Origin: an uncultured Lachnospiraceae bacterium
GTDB lineage: Bacteria > Bacillota > Clostridia > Lachnospirales > Lachnospiraceae
Direction: 5' to 3'
Length of the DNA stretch: 64,000 bases
Assembly (NCBI GenBank): GCA_910586025.1
Contig: CAJUIO010000007.1
Coordinates: 5,235-69,234 of the forward strand
The notes beneath the pieces are model-generated. The model was not told the origin of the DNA and ran no database searches. It was given only the letters and a program-made list of their open reading frames with translations. The position numbers were made by a program, and so were the translations under genes. This document shows positions 8,280 through 17,318 of this stretch, one piece after another. Each line of letters opens with the position of its first letter. Position 1 is the stretch's first letter.

Positions 8280-11200
8280 ATGAAAAGAAAGGTTAAAAAA
8301 AGGTTACTTGTATGGCTTCTTAGCATTTCCATGGTGGCAGGGCCCTTCGGCATCCGGGTTCTGGCGGCACCGGACGAAGAGACGCAGACCCTGACGTATG
8401 CGGGCGGATTGTGCGAACACCATGCGGAGCACACGGCGCAGTGCGGGTATGTGCAGGGACAGCCTTGCGGCCATGTGCACACGGAAGAATGCTATGAGAC
8501 GGTGACGGAATGTGTACATGCGCACACACAGGAATGCTATCCGGAGGAAATACCGGATGATTCTGCACAGGACGAGGCTTCGGGAGACGAATTTCCAAAG
8601 GGAGAAACGGGAAACGCTTCTGCGCCGGAGCGGTGCGGCCATGTGTGCAGCGAGGAAAGCGGATGTGTCGTGAAGATTCTGAAGTGCGTCCATGAGCATG
8701 ACGACGGCTGCGGCTATGCGCAGGCCTATGACTGTACCTATCAGTGTGATATCTGCAGCGGCATCCTGCCACAGGAACCGGCGGCGGATGGAGCCGAAAC
8801 AGACCAGCCGGAAGCAGACGGTGTCATTTCCGGGGATTCGCAGTTCGGAGAAACGGATGGTGAGAACGGGGAAGCGGATAAGGAGAGTGGCGGTGAAACG
8901 GAAGGTCTTTGTCCGCACCATGAACAGCACACGCAGGAATGCGGGGGCCTGGAAGAAGGGGAGGAGGCCCTGTGCGCTTATGAATGTGTGATTTGTGAAG
9001 TGCAGGAGCTGATCAACGCTCTGCCGGATGCGCAGGAGATCAGCGAGGACAATGCGCAGGAGATTGCGCAGAGGATTGCGGAGATTGAAGAAAAAATGGA
9101 CGGCTTGACGCTGGAAGAAGCGGGCCTGGTTGATTTGACGAGATTTGAGGCGGTTTATGCGGCTCTGCTTGCCTTTGCACAGAAGCCTGCGCTGACGGCG
9201 GATGGGACGACGGTCAGGGAGGAGAGACTCGACGTGTCGGCAATGACCGGTTTCCAGCAGAACGTTTCCGAGGGCTGGGCCTGGGATGCGGGATCGAACA
9301 CGCTGACATTGAACAACTGTCATATCAGAACCGAGAACAGCGGTGGGATGATCCGATTCCCGGGAGACTGCCAGATCAACATTGTGCTGGAAGGGGAGAA
9401 TATTCTGGAGAGCGCGCAGATGAATTATGCCGCAATGATCGACAATAACCAGGGCCGGAGCAATAATGACTGGGTGATCCGGGGGAGCGGCAGCCTGGAA
9501 TTCCGGGCGCAGGGAGACGCACCTTCATCCGGCTATTATCCCTATGGTTTTCCCGGAAGGAATCTTACCATAGAATCCGGCACGGTAAAATCCAATGTCA
9601 GCCTCTGTATGCTGCTTGGGAGTTTTACCATGGAGAGCGGCTCCGTGACGGTGGATTGTTCGGCAGGCTCACAGTCGGACGGCATATATGCGAACAGTGG
9701 TCCTGTGGATATCAAGGGGGGATCTGTCAATATCAATGCAGGAAGAGTTGGGATTTATGTTCCCGGTCTGAGTACGAGCGGAGACAGGAGCATCAATATT
9801 TCCGGAGGAGATATCACGGTCAGCGGCGGAGCATCCGCAATCCGGATTGATGACAGAGGAGCGGGAGACGCACAGACGATTAATATTACCGGCGGGTCGG
9901 TGAAGGCGCAATCAACCTCGTCGGGCAGTATGATAGCGAAAGAGATCAATTTAAGTGGATCAGGCAGCGTGGAGAGCAACTCAGCGAACCAGCCCGGCAT
10001 CTGGGCAAAAGAGGATCTGAATGTGGGGGAGAACGTCCAGGTTACTGCAAAGAGCGAAAACAGCTACGGCCTTTATGTACAGGGGAATCTCAACGTTCAG
10101 GATACGGCTCTTGTCACGGCGACAGGAACTGTGGATGCGGCGGCGCCTTCGCTCTCACTGGGAGACAATGCGCAGCTGAACGGCATGGTACGCACGGACA
10201 CCAGCGACGGGCGTATCTGGACGGTCTATGGAAACGCCGAGCTGCACAGCGATCTGACTCTGGGGCCGGATGCGTATACGAACGCCAGCGGAGGCAAGCT
10301 TCCGGTGAAGCTGGTGGTGATGCCGGGGGCAACACTGACCGTACCGGAAGGAAAGAAGCTGGATGCCACCCAGGGAATCACGGTGGAAACGCTGAAGGAT
10401 TATCTCTCAGGTGATGTGGATGCGGTCATCGCAAAGGGGGATCCGGACAGCTCCGTGCTTCTGCCGCAGCCGGAATATCAGATCGAAGTCAGTGCCCAGC
10501 CTCCCGCAGGAGGCACGGTGACGGGAGGAGGCGTTTATCCGGGCAAGACCTCCGTGACCGTGACGGCACAGGCTGCGCAGGGATATCGCTTTGTGAAGTG
10601 GACGGAAGGCGGCGCAGAGATTGCGGGAGAGGGAGAGGCATATACCTTTCAGGTGACAGGTGACCGGAATCTAACGGCGATATTTGAGAAGGTGAACGTT
10701 CCCACTCCGACTCCCACTCCGGAAAAAGATCCGGATCCCACACCCACTCCCGGAGAGGAGCCGGTGCTGACACCAACACCGAGCGCGGAACCGGATCCGA
10801 CGGCGACACCGAGCGCAGAACCGGATCCGACAACGACACCGAGCGCAGAACCGGATCCCACGGCGACACCGGGAGAGAACCCGACTCCCACGCCCGGTAT
10901 GAACCCGACACCGACCCCGGGCAGGGATCCTGAACCGGAACCCACACCGGATCATGACAGAAGAGAGGAAAGGACGCAGGATAGCGGGAACACAGAGACC
11001 GGATCCGCTTCATCAGTGACGGTACAGGCACCTGCGGTAAGAACGGCAGAAGCTGTGGCGGTGGATAAGAAGGGCAATGCGGTAATCAACAGGACGGCGG
11101 TGGATAAGGCCATAAGGCGGGCGAAGCCGGAGGCGCAGATACTGGCGGTTTCCCTTTCCGTTGCGGCGGGGGTGGCACAGAAAAGCTGCGAGGTCACGAT

Positions 11201-11669
11201 TGAAGCACAGGCCCTGGACGAACTGATCAAGTGCAATGCCGGCAGCTTTCGGATTACGGTAAACAACTTGATTGTTATGGGATTTGACAGAGAGCTCCTT
11301 GAGAGCCTGGATACAAGGAGCGGGGAAGGATACCTGGTTCTGCGCATCCACAGGCTGGAAAAGGCCGAACTTCCGGCAACGGCGCAGGCAGTCATCTGGG
11401 ATCATCCTGCTTATGAGATCACCCTGGTTCTTGTGCAGGGACAAGAGGAGACGGTTCTGACCGACTTAGAGGGTGCGACAGTTCTTCTCGGGCTCGGCTA
11501 CACAGGGCCGGAGACGGAGCCTGTGGAAAATCTGCGCGGAGTTTTTGTGGATCAAAGGGGAAAAGCGGGATGGATAAAGGAATCCGCCTACGATGAGAAG
11601 AGAAAAGCGGTGATGCTTGAGGACGGAAGGCTGGGAATCTACGGTGTCGCCTGCCGGCCGCAGGATTAA
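8280..11669 (+). CDS. Large secreted Cys/His-rich surface protein
   Basis: A 1129-residue exported protein. A signal peptide covers residues 1-30 (KRKVKKR, then a hydrophobic core ending at VLAAPD). Residues 38-240 hold three clusters of paired Cys/His motifs (CEHHAEHTAQCG, HTEECY, HTQECY, CVHEHDDGCGY, CDIC, CPHHEQHTQECG), followed by an acidic helical segment. Residues 310-690 look like a parallel beta-helix rich in GSV and GNL repeats. A bacterial repeat module follows (about 735-805, GYRFVKWTEGG), then a Pro/Thr linker built from TPSAEPDPTA units and a C-terminal domain of about 230 residues. I see no LPXTG or SLH anchor. The Cys/His modules recur in clostridial surface proteins but have no assigned role; adhesion is an inference. 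Confidence 0.75.
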   Translation: MKRKVKKRLLVWLLSISMVAGPFGIRVLAAPDEETQTLTYAGGLCEHHAEHTAQCGYVQGQPCGHVHTEECYETVTECVHAHTQECYPEEIPDDSAQDEASGDEFPKGETGNASAPERCGHVCSEESGCVVKILKCVHEHDDGCGYAQAYDCTYQCDICSGILPQEPAADGAETDQPEADGVISGDSQFGETDGENGEADKESGGETEGLCPHHEQHTQECGGLEEGEEALCAYECVICEVQELINALPDAQEISEDNAQEIAQRIAEIEEKMDGLTLEEAGLVDLTRFEAVYAALLAFAQKPALTADGTTVREERLDVSAMTGFQQNVSEGWAWDAGSNTLTLNNCHIRTENSGGMIRFPGDCQINIVLEGENILESAQMNYAAMIDNNQGRSNNDWVIRGSGSLEFRAQGDAPSSGYYPYGFPGRNLTIESGTVKSNVSLCMLLGSFTMESGSVTVDCSAGSQSDGIYANSGPVDIKGGSVNINAGRVGIYVPGLSTSGDRSINISGGDITVSGGASAIRIDDRGAGDAQTINITGGSVKAQSTSSGSMIAKEINLSGSGSVESNSANQPGIWAKEDLNVGENVQVTAKSENSYGLYVQGNLNVQDTALVTATGTVDAAAPSLSLGDNAQLNGMVRTDTSDGRIWTVYGNAELHSDLTLGPDAYTNASGGKLPVKLVVMPGATLTVPEGKKLDATQGITVETLKDYLSGDVDAVIAKGDPDSSVLLPQPEYQIEVSAQPPAGGTVTGGGVYPGKTSVTVTAQAAQGYRFVKWTEGGAEIAGEGEAYTFQVTGDRNLTAIFEKVNVPTPTPTPEKDPDPTPTPGEEPVLTPTPSAEPDPTATPSAEPDPTTTPSAEPDPTATPGENPTPTPGMNPTPTPGRDPEPEPTPDHDRREERTQDSGNTETGSASSVTVQAPAVRTAEAVAVDKKGNAVINRTAVDKAIRRAKPEAQILAVSLSVAAGVAQKSCEVTIEAQALDELIKCNAGSFRITVNNLIVMGFDRELLESLDTRSGEGYLVLRIHRLEKAELPATAQAVIWDHPAYEITLVLVQGQEETVLTDLEGATVLLGLGYTGPETEPVENLRGVFVDQRGKAGWIKESAYDEKRKAVMLEDGRLGIYGVACRPQD
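10777..10866 (+). repeat. Three tandem 30-bp repeats in a Pro/Thr linker
   Basis: Three in-frame 30-bp units beginning CACCGAGCGC (10777, 10807, 10837) differ at only a few bases each and encode TPSAEPDPTA-type decapeptides. They sit in the cell-wall-spanning type linker of the surface protein and could expand or contract by slippage without changing frame. Confidence 0.85.
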
Positions 11670-11696
11670 ACGGAAGAAAAAGTTTTGAAATAAAGG

Positions 11697-13511
11697 CTAT
11701 TCGGACCAGCGCAGATAGACAGAGGAGAGGAAAACGTGATCTCTGACCTCAAAGCGGAAGCCGCCTTTATATTTTCCGGCAACGGAGCGAATGGACGCAA
11801 GGCCGGTTCCGCCTGAGGGTTTTGTGGAGGGAAAGGCCTGGCCGGGAGAGGTATCCTTGATAAGACAGCTGTTATCCATGGTGATGGTGAGGATTCCTCC
11901 CGCCAGGCGGCTCTGCATCCGGATAAAGGGATCCTCCACGGCACGGCAGGAATCGACGGCGTTCTCCAGAAGATTTCCGATGATGACGCAAAGGTCGCTC
12001 TCCACAACGCATCCGGTATCCCTTGGGATATCCAGGCGGATATGGCAGGCGGAGATGCCGGCTTCCCTGGCCATGGACAGATAGTGAAGAGCTACGGCGT
12101 TTACCGCCTCGTTTTCACACAGAGCCGGAAAGGGTTCCTCGGGAATGTTGGCGCAGAGGTGGTCCAGATAGAGAGAGAGCTTCGTATCCTCCCGGTTGTT
12201 CAGATAGCTTCGAATAACTGCAAAATGATGCTTAAGATCATGACGCTGCTGCCGGATCTGCGCGGTGGCAGCGGACAGCAGCTGATGTCTTTGCCTCTGC
12301 ACCTCCACCTGCTTCTCTATCAGGGAGAGCTCATAGGAAAGCTGACGGTTGCGGCTTCGCAGAGCAAAGGTGTCTCTTATAAAATATCCGCACAGTGCGC
12401 TCATGATAAGAAGAAAGAACAGCACGCCGATCTGGAAGAAAAAGGACTTCTGAACCTCCAGATGGAACAGATAATAATTACCCACCTCCAGAAGGGAAAA
12501 CAGGGCGATGATGGCAACCGGCAGGAAAAATTTGCGGGCCAGGGGGTTCTGATTCCTGACGATTTCCCGGATAATGCTGCCTGCGAACAGACAGAAGGCA
12601 AGGGGCGTCAGGACATGGAACAGATACATGCTTTTCGAGAGGGAAACGATTCCGGAAAGCTGCAGCAACACGGTCAGGCCAAGAACCAGCTCCATGGTAA
12701 GGCACATGTGATGAAGGGGATGTGAGGGGGAAAGGCGAAGCACGACCAGGCCGAATTTCATCATGGGAACTGCCATGATGAACAGACCCAGAAAGGCCAT
12801 CACATATAAAAGCGATGGATTTGGGATAAACAGACCGGTCAGATTGCATTCTCCGAGCACCCAGATCCCGGTGCAAAGGGAGAAAAGCCCCAGCCAGAAA
12901 AAGGCAATCCCGCTCTTTTCAAACCGTGTGAGGACAAAGGCGATCAGACACAGAATCATTCCCAGGGCGATCAGCACGATGGAGAAAAAGAGAGAAAATC
13001 CCATCCTGGAAAAAAGATGAGCGTACAGGTCGCCGGAGGATCCCATAAGAGGCGGATGGAGCATGGCGGTATTTCTCTGGGAAGGCGCGAGATATTCCAT
13101 CTGGAGAGTGACCTTGCCGCCGCCGTTTTCCGGCAAGGGAAAAAGGGCGACCCTGGTGGGCGGGTCAAGCAAAAAAGCGGGGTAGCTTCCGGGCTCCCCG
13201 TATTGGTAAATAAGCTCGCCGTCCGCATATACCTTCACGGCGGTGTAGACGGATTTCAGATAGAGATGGTCCCCGTCCTCTGGAAAAATCGTGGTGCAAA
13301 GCGTGATGCGGGAGCGGGCACCAAGACCCCGGATGCCACAGGGCAGGCAGAGGGCCTGTCCCTCCATGTCCCAATCCGAGATGATCTGCACATCCGGCCT
13401 GCGCTCCTGCTTTTGGGGGCGTGGAAAGACGACCGCACCGGCCATAAGCGCAAAAAGAACCGCAAGTGTAATGGGCAAAAAAAGATGCAGGATACGGTCT
13501 TTCTTATTCAT
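11697..13511 (-). CDS. 7TM-type GHKL sensor histidine kinase
   Basis: A 604-residue membrane kinase paired with the LytTR regulator upstream. TM1 (about 9-29) leads to an extracellular jelly-roll-like region (about 35-190, with YLKSVYTAVKVYADGELIYQYG), then seven or eight membrane helices (about 195-400), as in 7TM-DISM receptors. A coiled coil follows, then a GHKL kinase core with RHDLKHH as the likely phosphoacceptor region, an N box (LLENAVDSCR) and the glycine loop SGGTGLASI. The longer frame to 13640 is rejected: the ATG at 13511 has AAAGGG 8 bases upstream and overlaps the regulator stop. It probably senses a small extracellular ligand. Confidence 0.85.
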   Translation of the reverse strand: MNKKDRILHLFLPITLAVLFALMAGAVVFPRPQKQERRPDVQIISDWDMEGQALCLPCGIRGLGARSRITLCTTIFPEDGDHLYLKSVYTAVKVYADGELIYQYGEPGSYPAFLLDPPTRVALFPLPENGGGKVTLQMEYLAPSQRNTAMLHPPLMGSSGDLYAHLFSRMGFSLFFSIVLIALGMILCLIAFVLTRFEKSGIAFFWLGLFSLCTGIWVLGECNLTGLFIPNPSLLYVMAFLGLFIMAVPMMKFGLVVLRLSPSHPLHHMCLTMELVLGLTVLLQLSGIVSLSKSMYLFHVLTPLAFCLFAGSIIREIVRNQNPLARKFFLPVAIIALFSLLEVGNYYLFHLEVQKSFFFQIGVLFFLLIMSALCGYFIRDTFALRSRNRQLSYELSLIEKQVEVQRQRHQLLSAATAQIRQQRHDLKHHFAVIRSYLNNREDTKLSLYLDHLCANIPEEPFPALCENEAVNAVALHYLSMAREAGISACHIRLDIPRDTGCVVESDLCVIIGNLLENAVDSCRAVEDPFIRMQSRLAGGILTITMDNSCLIKDTSPGQAFPSTKPSGGTGLASIRSVAGKYKGGFRFEVRDHVFLSSVYLRWSE

Positions 13512-14235
13512 AATCGATTCCCTTTCTGGCCTCATCAAACAAAAACAGCTCCCAGGCCTCCCTGGCTTTTTTGAAATTTTCCCGGCGGATATAGACCTTT
13601 TCTCCACCTCGCATATGGAACACCATGAGTTCGCGGTCAATGCCCGTCACAAAGGCGAGATTGGCAAGGTAGCTCTTGTGGCAGCGGAAAAACGGAAAGG
13701 CTTCAAATTGCGGCATGAGCTCGTCCAGCTTTCCCTTGGTCTGAATTGTCTTGTTGTCCAGAAGATGAAACGTCAGGTAATGCGCCTTCTGCTCCACATA
13801 GAGCAGCCGGCGAGCCGGAAGGTTCAAGGGCTTTCCCTGGACAAGAATTGTGATTCCGGGCGGATTATCCCTCCGGTCAAGGGCAAAAAGCAGGACATCA
13901 TCCATGGCTTTCTGGGACACCGGCTTTTCCAGATACCGGTTCACGTTCAGGCGGTAGCCGTCCAGGGCGTGCTCCTTACTTGTGGTGACAAAGGCGACAG
14001 GGATTTCGGGATCAATATTGCGGATGCGGCGTGCGGCTTCCACACCGGAGATGCCGTCCATATAAATATCCATGAGAACCAGGTCAAAACACCCGGAGGG
14101 ATTATTTCCAAGGAGGGCCTCCCCGCTGTCGAAAACTGTGGTTTTTGCAGGCACGCAGCCGGATTGAATCAGGGAAATCAGTTTCTTTTGTTCATCGGCA
14201 TCATCTTCGCACAGGGCGATCAGCAATTCCTCCAT
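13504..14235 (-). CDS. LytTR-family response regulator
   Basis: A 243-residue regulator of the AgrA/LytR class. The receiver domain carries EDDADE and a phosphoacceptor Asp at about residue 56 (LVLMDIYMDG), with the KPVS lysine near 105. The LytTR domain covers about 135-235 (LLYVEQKAHYLTFH, FFRCHKSYLANL, VYIRRENFKKARE). It is first in a two-gene operon with the GHKL kinase, whose start overlaps its stop. A strong promoter lies immediately upstream. The target genes are not evident; the adjacent surface protein is one candidate. Confidence 0.9.
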   Translation of the reverse strand: MEELLIALCEDDADEQKKLISLIQSGCVPAKTTVFDSGEALLGNNPSGCFDLVLMDIYMDGISGVEAARRIRNIDPEIPVAFVTTSKEHALDGYRLNVNRYLEKPVSQKAMDDVLLFALDRRDNPPGITILVQGKPLNLPARRLLYVEQKAHYLTFHLLDNKTIQTKGKLDELMPQFEAFPFFRCHKSYLANLAFVTGIDRELMVFHMRGGEKVYIRRENFKKAREAWELFLFDEARKGIDYE

Positions 14236-14256
14236 TTGGCACCTCTTTTTCTTTTC

Positions 14257-14285
14257 AGTATAGGGGGATTGCCCTCAAATGTCAA
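14257..14285 (-). promoter_or_regulatory. Promoter of the LytTR regulator/GHKL kinase operon
   Basis: Read on the minus strand: TTGACA (14285-14280), a 17-bp spacer and TATACT (14262-14257). The -35 hexamer overlaps the last codons of the upstream phosphoesterase gene, which ends at 14282. Confidence 0.75.
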
Positions 14286-15202
14286 TTTTTCACCTTCGGG
14301 TTCGGTGCGGAAAACAGAGGGATGGGGCCGGCGATTGTTTCCCGGTTTACATACAGGCTCATGTCGGGCCGGGTGGCAAGAGTCCATTTTACCAGCTGGA
14401 TGTGCATGCGCTCGATCTCCAGGCAGGTAATACAGCGGGGATGTACACAGCTGCCGCTGTTGTAGTAGTGAGGATCCTCGGCGGAGAGTGCGGGGCGGTG
14501 CGTGTGTCCCGTGATCAGAATGTGGTTCTCCTTGAGGGCCCAGTCGTGAAGGCGCTGCTCCGTCTTATGCTTGCGGGTGTAATTTTTGGCGGCGCTGGTG
14601 GGATCCAGAACGCCGTACCGCTCCAGCGGTTTCCACAGATACCGCACGAGAAAGCGGGTAAAACGCCAGAAGGTGGAATTGAACAGGTCGGCCTGATGAC
14701 CGTGGGTGAGGTAAATATCCATGGAAGCCGGAAGGACCGTGTTTTCCAGTATGATTCCGGAGTGGAATTTCAGACCGGGCAAAAGCGGCTGGTTTTCCAG
14801 ATGGGGATTGTTTCCGCAGCAGCGGGGATACGTGCCGTAGATTTTTCCCGCATAGCGGCTGTTCTTTTTGACCATGTCATGGTTTCCGTACAACATATAC
14901 AAACGCCCCTGGGCCTGGAAAAGGGACAGGAGCCAGAAAACATTTCCGTGAGCTTCGATGATCTGTTCCATACTTCGGTTTTCCCACAGCTCATCCCCGT
15001 CACCCAGCTCAATATAGGTGTACCCTGTCCGGTAGTAGTGCTTCAGGGCCGCAAAATAGAGATTCTGATTTTTGAGAAAATTGTCGTTTGACGTGCCGAT
15101 GCCCCTGTGGCAGTCGCTGATCAGGACGTATTTGGTCCGGCTGTTCAGAGGGAGCCTGGCAGCTCCCTCAAAGGTTTTGTTCAGCCGGTTCTGGCAGCTC
15201 AT
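14282..15202 (-). CDS. Calcineurin-like metallophosphoesterase
   Basis: A 306-residue cytosolic enzyme with the full set of dinuclear-metal motifs: DCH (ISDCHRG), GDGDE, GNHD (LYGNHDMV), a later THGH and ITGHTHRP. Such enzymes hydrolyse phosphomono- or diesters; the substrate cannot be deduced. Codons upstream to 15355 are open, but the ATG at 15202 follows GGGAGG by 6 bases and overlaps the TGA of the previous gene (ATGA), giving a natural start at MSCQNRLNKTF. It forms a two-gene operon with the DUF4474-like gene. Confidence 0.85.
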   Translation of the reverse strand: MSCQNRLNKTFEGAARLPLNSRTKYVLISDCHRGIGTSNDNFLKNQNLYFAALKHYYRTGYTYIELGDGDELWENRSMEQIIEAHGNVFWLLSLFQAQGRLYMLYGNHDMVKKNSRYAGKIYGTYPRCCGNNPHLENQPLLPGLKFHSGIILENTVLPASMDIYLTHGHQADLFNSTFWRFTRFLVRYLWKPLERYGVLDPTSAAKNYTRKHKTEQRLHDWALKENHILITGHTHRPALSAEDPHYYNSGSCVHPRCITCLEIERMHIQLVKWTLATRPDMSLYVNRETIAGPIPLFSAPNPKVKN

Positions 15203-16089
15203 CTTTTTCCTCCCCGTTTTTTGTACCTCCGGATGCGAAGGGTTTTGCGAAAAGCAAAGGGAAGGTAGTAGTACAGATACAGGATCCGGTCCGCAGACAG
15301 ACAGAAGGGCCTCGTGACGAACAGATAGATCCGGCACCAGAAACGATTGCACCACTGGGCGATCCGTATCCGTATCCTGCGGAGCAGGCTGCGGACTTTG
15401 GGCGATCTGTCAAAGTCAAATGTGACAGTGTTGCGGCATATGCTGATCTCATTGCGGCAGTACCCGGCATTTAAAAGACCGTTTACAAAGGCCTCGGTCA
15501 TTTCCCGGTTATGCATAGTGACGCTGGCACGGAGGGAAAGACACTCCGGCTTGGAGAAGCATCCCATCTTAAAGGCTGTCAGCCACCAGTGTCTGGCGCT
15601 GAACTGTGCGATCACCTGTTCATTTTTGGTGAGGATAAGGGAAAGGCCCGCCATATCCTCGTTATCCACACACTGAAAGAGGGTGCGGGGCAGTTCGCTG
15701 CGTCCGATAATCCGGTCAGCGTAGTACACGCCGATTTCACAGCCCGTATTAATCCCGTACTGGCCCTTCCAGAATTCAATGAGCCATGTTCTGCCGCGGT
15801 AGTCGAAATAGACCGGCAGGCAGTCAAAGACCATATTGAAATGAGGTGCCGCCCTGTCAAAAAGGGCGCAGTATCCGAATTCCCTCTGCCATGCGTTAAG
15901 GCATGAGGTGAAGATATCCTGAGAGGGGACATAATGATAGCCGAAGGGACTGATCAATTCGTCCAGAATCTCGCATTTTTCATTCATGCACATAGAACAG
16001 ACTTTTCGGATAATCTTTTTCCTGCGCCAGTGGTTCAGGAAGAAAAAGAGCAGGACGACCGCAAAAAAGATACCAAAAATTAGATACAT
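15199..16089 (-). CDS. DUF4474-like membrane-anchored protein
   Basis: A 296-residue protein with one N-terminal TM helix (YLIFGIFFAVVLLFFFLNHW) and a soluble domain containing VYFDYRGRTWLIEFWKGQYG and TGCEIGVYYADRI. The WKGQYG...EIG pattern recalls DUF4474, a family without known function; the assignment is from memory of the motif. The C-terminal 70 residues are strongly basic and aromatic and may contact membrane or nucleic acid. It has an AAAGGAA ribosome binding site and is translationally coupled to the phosphoesterase downstream. Confidence 0.55.
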   Translation of the reverse strand: MYLIFGIFFAVVLLFFFLNHWRRKKIIRKVCSMCMNEKCEILDELISPFGYHYVPSQDIFTSCLNAWQREFGYCALFDRAAPHFNMVFDCLPVYFDYRGRTWLIEFWKGQYGINTGCEIGVYYADRIIGRSELPRTLFQCVDNEDMAGLSLILTKNEQVIAQFSARHWWLTAFKMGCFSKPECLSLRASVTMHNREMTEAFVNGLLNAGYCRNEISICRNTVTFDFDRSPKVRSLLRRIRIRIAQWCNRFWCRIYLFVTRPFCLSADRILYLYYYLPFAFRKTLRIRRYKKRGGKR

Positions 16090-16218
16090 GGATAGAGTTC
16101 CTTTGATTTGTTTTATGATTATTTTATGAAAAATGTCGAAAAAGGTGAGAGACTGGGCCTATTTTATAGAATCGGCTGCCGGTGTCGGAACGCCAACCAT
16201 ACAGCCGGAAAAATTCTG

Positions 16219-16249
16219 TTGACTCTGACACCGTGTCGCACCTTAAAAT
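16219..16249 (+). promoter_or_regulatory. MerR-type promoter with operator dyad
   Basis: TTGACT (16219-16224) and TAAAAT (16244-16249) are separated by 19 bp, the overlong spacing typical of MerR-family promoters. Between them lies a perfect dyad, GACAC-C-GTGTC (16227-16237), close to the spacer centre. The MerR gene begins 27 bp downstream, so autoregulation is likely. Confidence 0.7.
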
Positions 16250-16275
16250 GAAACATATGAGGAGGTGAAGGATGG

Positions 16276-17250
16276 ATGGAATTTCTTACCATAAGTCAGG
16301 TATCAAAGCAATTTCATATTTCCACCAGAATGCTGCGCTATTACGAGAAGGAAGGGCTTATCTGCAGCCGTCGAATGCAGGACTATTCCTATCGGGTGTA
16401 TGACGGGGAGGCGGTCAAACGTCTGCGGCAGATATTGGTTCTTCGCAGACTGAGAATCCCGGTGAAGCAGATTTCGGAAATTCTGAATGATGCGGAGCAG
16501 GTGAGAACTCTTGAGATCACGCAGGAAAACCTGCGGCAGATCAGCGAGGAGATCGCCGCCCTCTCGCTCATGCGGGACGTGCTGGAGAAGATGGCGCAGA
16601 AGCTTGACGAGAACCTGAAAAAGAAGGTGCGTCTCGATCTGCTGGAAGACGGTGAGCTTATGGATATCATCCATGTTCTGGAGCCCCCGAAGACAAATCT
16701 GAAGGAGGGATATTCTATGGAAGATTTAACAAAGGCCGAGAGGGTCATGGAGAAGAAGATGGAGATCAGGATCGTGTATCTGCCGCCTGCAGAGGTTGCG
16801 TCCTATCAGTATGTGGGGGAAAATCCCGAGGATTCTGCAGGGGAGATGATTCTTGAATTTATCAGGAAGACAGGGCTTGCCGGGATCAAGCCGGATTTCA
16901 GGCTGTATGGCTTTAACAATCCTTCGCCTTCCGAGGGGCAGAAAGAGTACGGCTATGAATTCTGGGCCACAATACCTGAGGACATGGAGGTGGAGGCTCC
17001 CCTTAAGAAAAAGCATTTTGACGGAGGGCTGTATGCGGCCCACTGCATTAAGATGGGTGATTTCCATGAGTGGGAGGGCTTTATCAGGCAGGTTCTTGAA
17101 AGCGAGGAGTACGAGGGCGACTGGCGGGAGCCCAGAGGCATGGACGGCTTGCTGGAGGAGGAGCTGAACATTTACACCAATGTTGTGGAGGGGACGAGAG
17201 AGAATATTCAATTGGATCTTCTGTTCCCGATTAAGAAGAAAACGGTCTGA
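16276..17250 (+). CDS. MerR-family regulator with GyrI-like ligand domain
   Basis: A 324-residue transcription regulator. The N-terminal winged HTH (ISQVSKQFHISTRMLRYYE) and coiled coil (about 75-120) are typical MerR. The C-terminal half (about 150-320) resembles the AraC effector-binding/GyrI-like domain found in BmrR-type multidrug sensors. A GGAGGTG site lies 8 bases before the ATG. No drug exporter is adjacent, so its targets may be itself, the next gene or distant genes. Confidence 0.85.
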   Translation: MEFLTISQVSKQFHISTRMLRYYEKEGLICSRRMQDYSYRVYDGEAVKRLRQILVLRRLRIPVKQISEILNDAEQVRTLEITQENLRQISEEIAALSLMRDVLEKMAQKLDENLKKKVRLDLLEDGELMDIIHVLEPPKTNLKEGYSMEDLTKAERVMEKKMEIRIVYLPPAEVASYQYVGENPEDSAGEMILEFIRKTGLAGIKPDFRLYGFNNPSPSEGQKEYGYEFWATIPEDMEVEAPLKKKHFDGGLYAAHCIKMGDFHEWEGFIRQVLESEEYEGDWREPRGMDGLLEEELNIYTNVVEGTRENIQLDLLFPIKKKTV

Positions 17251-17258
17251 TATAATTT

Positions 17259-17287
17259 TTGCATAGCAGCCGAACCTGTGATAGAAT
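17259..17287 (+). promoter_or_regulatory. Promoter of the two-helix protein/Sel1 operon
   Basis: TTGCAT (17259-17264), a 17-bp spacer and TAGAAT (17282-17287), followed by AGGAGG before a TTG start. Confidence 0.6.
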
Positions 17288-17318
17288 AAAAACAGCATAA
17301 TCGCAGGAGGATACGAGC

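Noticed and set aside
10649..10945. Minus-strand Gly/Val/Ser-repeat frame
   Set aside because: It is the complement of the Pro/Thr linker repeats; repetitive DNA gives repetitive shadows.
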